Positions 61,750-64,000 of a stretch of 64,000 nucleotides of DNA are shown in pieces. The stretch spans positions 103,380-167,379 of the forward strand of contig JAFXTN010000009.1 of assembly GCA_017535785.1 (NCBI GenBank). The letters run 5' to 3'. The notes under the pieces were generated by a model. That model searched no databases. It had not been told where the DNA came from and saw nothing but the letters and a program-made list of their open reading frames with translations. The stretch comes from Butyrivibrio sp. (lineage in GTDB: Bacteria > Bacillota > Clostridia > Lachnospirales > Lachnospiraceae). Position numbers and translations under genes: made by a program. The first letter of the stretch is position 1, and every line of letters begins with the position of its first letter.

Positions 61750-62592
61750 ATGCGCGAAATAGATGTTTCAGAAATAACTAAAGCTGTTAAGGGTATGTGC
61801 ATCAGTGCCAATTACACTCTTTCGGATGATATGAAAAAGGCTCTTCTTACAGCTAAAGAAAAGGAAGAGTCGGAGCTTGGAAAGCAGATATTTGCCCAGC
61901 TCATGGAGAACCTTGAAATAGCGGAAAATGATGATATTCCGATCTGTCAGGATACCGGAATGGCAGTTTTCTTTTTTAAGATAGGACAAGACGTGCATTT
62001 TGTCGGTGGAAACATCGCGGATGCCATCAATGAGGGAGTACGCCAAGGATACACTGAAGGGTATCTTAGAAAATCCGTTGTGGGAGACCCTCTTATAAGA
62101 AAGAATACCGGAGACAATACACCGGCTGTTGTCCATTATGATATTGTTCCGGGAGACAAAGTAGTCATTACATGTGCGCCGAAGGGCTTTGGAAGCGAGA
62201 ACATGAGCAAGGTATACATGCTTAAACCCGCGGACGGAGAAGAGGGCGTCAAGAACGCTGTTGTACAGGCTGTTAAGGATGCGGGACCGAATGCGTGCCC
62301 TCCTATGGTTGTAGGTGTTGGAGTAGGCGGAACATTTGAAAAGTGCGCCGAGATGGCTAAAGAAGCTCTTACACGTCCTGTAGGTGAGCATTCGGACAAA
62401 GAGCACATAAAGGCAATGGAAGAGGAGATCCTTGATAGGATCAACAAAACCGGGATAGGACCGGCTGGACTTGGCGGCAGAGTCACAGCTCTTGCTGTTA
62501 ATATCAACAGCTATGCGACCCATATTGCAGGACTTCCTGTGGCGGTCAACATTTGTTGCCATGTAAACAGACACGTTACCGTTACCGTTTAA
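61750..62592 (+). CDS. Class I fumarate hydratase, alpha subunit
   Basis: A 280-residue subunit of the [4Fe-4S] heterodimeric fumarase, which interconverts fumarate and malate; relatives include the L-tartrate dehydratase TtdA. The Fe-S ligands are expected in ICQDTGMAVFF, NACPPMVVGVG and NICCHVNRH. Other family motifs are GNIADAINEGV and GIGPAGLGGRVTAL. The beta subunit gene follows after 48 bases. Substrate specificity (fumarate versus tartrate) cannot be decided by eye, although fumarase is the likelier role. Confidence 0.92.
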   Translation: MREIDVSEITKAVKGMCISANYTLSDDMKKALLTAKEKEESELGKQIFAQLMENLEIAENDDIPICQDTGMAVFFFKIGQDVHFVGGNIADAINEGVRQGYTEGYLRKSVVGDPLIRKNTGDNTPAVVHYDIVPGDKVVITCAPKGFGSENMSKVYMLKPADGEEGVKNAVVQAVKDAGPNACPPMVVGVGVGGTFEKCAEMAKEALTRPVGEHSDKEHIKAMEEEILDRINKTGIGPAGLGGRVTALAVNINSYATHIAGLPVAVNICCHVNRHVTVTV

Positions 62593-62640
62593 TATAAGTA
62601 TAAGTACAATTATATAAGAAGAACTTAAGAAGGATTTACG

Positions 62641-63198
62641 ATGAATAAAGAGATACAGGCGCCCATAGACGCTGCGGTTGCAAAAGAGCTCCGTGCGGGA
62701 GATATGGTATATATTACCGGAACCATATATACGGCAAGAGACGCCGCACATAAGAGAATGGATGAGGCTTTAGCTGAGGGAAAAGAGCTTCCTATAGATA
62801 TGAAGGGAAATCTCATATATTATATGGGACCATCACCCGCAAGAGAGGGAAGACCTATCGGATCGGCGGGCCCTACTACAGCCAGTCGTATGGATAAGTA
62901 TGCGCCCAAGCTTCTTGATCTTGGACTTGGCGGAATGATAGGAAAAGGAAAGAGATCAAAGGAAGTCATAGATGCAATGGTGCGAAACGGTGCTGTATAT
63001 TTCGCCGCTATCGGTGGTGCCGGTGCGCTTTTGTCAAAGGCTATAACCGAGTCTGAGGTAGTTGCTTACGATGATCTGGGAACAGAAGCAATAAGGAAGC
63101 TTAAGGTCGAGCGCTTCCCTGCGATCGTTGTGATTGATTCAGACGGAAACAATCTATATGAGACTGCCGATAAATTGTATAACAAAGAAAAACAATAA
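62641..63198 (+). CDS. Class I fumarate hydratase, beta subunit
   Basis: A 185-residue partner of the preceding alpha subunit. Family motifs are GDMVYITGTIYTARDAAHKR, YYMGPSPAREGRPIGSAGPT, TASRMDKYAPKLL, MIGKGKRSKEV and YFAAIGGAGALLSKAI. Length is normal for the separate beta chain. AAGAAGGA precedes the ATG. The transcript may end at the hairpin that also serves as spacer of the tRNA-Ser promoter downstream. Confidence 0.93.
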   Translation: MNKEIQAPIDAAVAKELRAGDMVYITGTIYTARDAAHKRMDEALAEGKELPIDMKGNLIYYMGPSPAREGRPIGSAGPTTASRMDKYAPKLLDLGLGGMIGKGKRSKEVIDAMVRNGAVYFAAIGGAGALLSKAITESEVVAYDDLGTEAIRKLKVERFPAIVVIDSDGNNLYETADKLYNKEKQ

Positions 63199-63203
63199 AA
63201 GAA

Positions 63204-63232
63204 TTGACAAAGCCCATGCGGCTTTGTATAAT
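63204..63232 (+). promoter_or_regulatory. Full-consensus promoter of tRNA-Ser with hairpin spacer
   Basis: TTGACA and TATAAT, both perfect, are separated by 17 bases, 66 bases before the tRNA. The promoter region itself contains CAAAGCC-catgc-GGCTTTG, a 7-bp hairpin ending with TATAATT that may also terminate the fumarase transcript. Confidence 0.9.
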
Positions 63233-63243
63233 TACATTTGCGT

Positions 63244-63261
63244 CTTGGCTGTTTAGCCAAG
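63244..63261 (+). other. Leader hairpin before tRNA-Ser
   Basis: CTTGGCT-gttt-AGCCAAG is a perfect 7-bp stem in the 5' leader of the tRNA transcript, possibly relevant to 5' processing. Confidence 0.5.
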
Positions 63262-63298
63262 GGAATTCAAACCATATTTGGTAGTGGGATTCAGGCAT

Positions 63299-63386
63299 GG
63301 AGAAATACTCAAGTGGCTGAAGAGGCGCCCCTGCTAAGGGTGTAGACCGTTCACGCGGTGCGCGGGTTCAAATCCCGCTTTCTCCG
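63299..63386 (+). tRNA. tRNA-Ser (anticodon GCT)
   Basis: An 88-base class II tRNA: acceptor GGAGAAA/TTTCTCC, anticodon stem CGCCC/GGGTG with loop CTGCTAA, a long variable arm (ACCGTTCACGCGGT), T arm GCGGG-TTCAAAT-CCCGC and discriminator G. CCA is not encoded. Confidence 0.97.
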
Positions 63387-63390
63387 TTTC

Positions 63391-63421
63391 AACTCTCAAG
63401 GTTATTCCTTGGGAGTTTTTT
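63391..63421 (+). terminator. Terminator of tRNA-Ser
   Basis: AACTCTCAAGG and CCTTGGGAGTT pair around TTATT (one mismatch) and are followed by TTTTT. Confidence 0.9.
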
Positions 63422-63459
63422 TATATAAAAAATAGGAAATTCCTATTTTTTATATAAAA
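63419..63459. repeat. Perfect 20-bp inverted repeat
   Basis: TTTTATATAAAAAATAGGAA and its exact complement flank a single central A. It begins in the T tract of the tRNA-Ser terminator. Confidence 0.9.
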
Positions 63460-63705
63460 GCGTTCCGCTGAGGATGCGCACTCGCGCGAAAGGTAGATGA
63501 TGCTATAACATCCGCGCTCGGCGCGAGAATGTCGCAAGCGACATTCTTTCTTATCCAATAAGATAATTACAGTGCAATTCCTATCAATTATAAACGCCCG
63601 AGTACGGATCGAAATCGTTAAAGGGGCTGAAATTGTAGTTGGAGAGCGGCTTCGCCACTATATATAGTGGCGAAAGAAATTTTTGAAAAATTCTGAAAAA
63701 AGGTG
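63460..63705. other. Non-coding spacer upstream of the rRNA promoters
   Basis: No credible gene. It contains AGAATGTCGC-AA-GCGACATTCT (63536-63557, a 10-bp stem followed by TTC), CGCGCTCGGCGCG-type GC-rich blocks, and a perfect 24-base palindrome TTCGCCACTATA/TATAGTGGCGAA at 63651-63674. Confidence 0.6.
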
Positions 63706-63734
63706 TTGCATTCGAGTATTCCCTTTGCTATAAT
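63706..63734 (+). promoter_or_regulatory. rRNA operon promoter P1
   Basis: TTGCAT and TATAAT are separated by 17 bases in an AT-rich context typical of rRNA operons. Confidence 0.8.
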
Positions 63735-63809
63735 AACTTTTGCCCGCTCGAGAGAGGGGCTGAAAACCGCAGAACAGCGCGGGTTTCGAAAAAAGTTTTA
63801 AAAAAGTTC

Positions 63810-63838
63810 TTGACAGTGACAAGCTCCTGTGATATTCT
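63810..63838 (+). promoter_or_regulatory. rRNA operon promoter P2
   Basis: TTGACA and TATTCT are separated by 17 bases, 104 bases downstream of P1. Tandem promoters are usual before 16S genes. Confidence 0.8.
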
Positions 63839-64000
63839 AAATGAGTTGCGGCGCTAAGCTGCAAGAACAAGTACCTTGACAAATAAACAGTAATGCAACC
63901 CTGAAAAATTCCAAGAGAATAATTCAGAACAAAAATAGTAAATTAACGGACAGAACAAAAGCCAAGCTTAGTTTTGACCGGATCAACAATCATATTTAAA
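63839..64000 (+). other. Probable rRNA operon leader, 16S gene expected beyond the window
   Basis: The stretch after P2 has no open reading frame, contains a GGCGCTAAGCTGC segment and ends in GATCAACAATCATATTTAAA, the type of sequence that directly precedes the 16S 5' end in Lachnospiraceae. The 16S sequence itself is not in the window, so this is inference. Confidence 0.6.

Noticed and set aside
60984-61811. 275-codon minus-strand reading frame opposite rhomboid and HIT genes
   Set aside because: Both plus-strand genes have full catalytic motifs; the reverse frame has none.
61768-62751. 327-codon minus-strand reading frame opposite the fumarase genes
   Set aside because: It spans two verified plus-strand genes and their spacer; sequence is Ser/Arg/Cys-rich nonsense.
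63658-63882. 74-codon minus-strand frame in the rRNA leader
   Set aside because: Lies across two strong plus-strand promoters; no ribosome-binding site or family match.
1-64000. CRISPR array, prophage, insertion sequence or integrated element
   Set aside because: No repeat-spacer pattern, transposase, integrase or attachment-site duplication was seen; the only tandem repeats are coding ones in the small lipoprotein and the Gln-Asn tract.

Overview
The window looks like a chromosomal segment of a motile, anaerobic, low-to-mid GC Firmicute, most likely a Lachnospiraceae member close to Butyrivibrio. This is an inference from gene content: sufCBDSU, a rubredoxin-first rubrerythrin, the heterodimeric class I fumarase, a single-flagellin locus with a DUF6240-like neighbour, a Gram-positive Tad-type pilus cluster, and many lipoproteins with LxGC/LVAC lipoboxes. 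Most genes are on the plus strand. Nothing looks like prophage, an insertion sequence, a CRISPR array or a recent genomic island.

Layout. 1-5.2 kb: the end of an MBOAT O-acyltransferase with an SGNH-like partner (cell-envelope polysaccharide acetylation), murG, and a membrane c-di-GMP phosphodiesterase. 5.2-8 kb: rubrerythrin (minus), an RpiR/MurR regulator, then luxS and mtn, which together detoxify S-adenosylhomocysteine and make the AI-2 precursor. 8-13.4 kb (minus): the riboflavin operon ribD-ribE-ribBA-ribH behind an FMN riboswitch, with pgi upstream. 13.5-20.9 kb: an OmpR-type two-component system, an O-antigen-ligase-like membrane protein, a pseudouridine synthase, a DUF3810 metalloprotease-like protein and two lipoproteins. 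21-27.2 kb: tRNA-Gly, the sufCBDSU iron-sulfur operon with a clear promoter and palindromic operator, a YgjP-type metallopeptidase and tRNA-Lys. 27.3-34.2 kb: tatD, rsmA, a large TPR/acidic/pseudo-AAA protein and glgB. 34.2-39.1 kb: a flagellar block (FliK-like 1046-aa protein, flagellin, FliS-like) behind a sigma-28-like promoter. 39.2-49.6 kb: a sugar-sensing and uptake locus in which a LytS/YesM kinase, a YtfQ-like binding lipoprotein and a YesN regulator precede a GntR repressor and a YtfQ-YtfR-YtfT-YjfF type ABC importer. 49.9-59.6 kb: a tightly overlapping Tad pilus cluster ending in an FHA protein. 59.6-63.2 kb: a flavodoxin-SCP2 fusion, rhomboid protease, HIT protein and fumarase subunits. 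63.2-64 kb: tRNA-Ser and the tandem-promoter leader of an rRNA operon whose 16S gene should start just past the window edge.

Most notable points: (i) the first prepilin peptidase of the Tad cluster has no ATG/GTG/TTG/CTG that could include its N-terminal catalytic Asp and appears to start at an ATA codon with a good Shine-Dalgarno sequence; (ii) the Tad cluster has unusual parts, including a TadC with a ~200-residue extracytoplasmic insertion, a TadE-like protein with a duplicated His/Cys3 motif, two A24 peptidases and a TadZ without the P-loop lysine; (iii) a binding-protein-coupled three-component sensor is paired with its paralogous importer; (iv) several regulatory sites are superimposed, namely a sigma-28-like promoter firing from inside a terminator stem, a consensus promoter whose spacer is a hairpin, and a perfect palindrome just after the suf -10 box; (v) a 1026-aa protein carries a degenerate AAA domain. 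All family assignments rest on reading motifs by eye; no database search was run.
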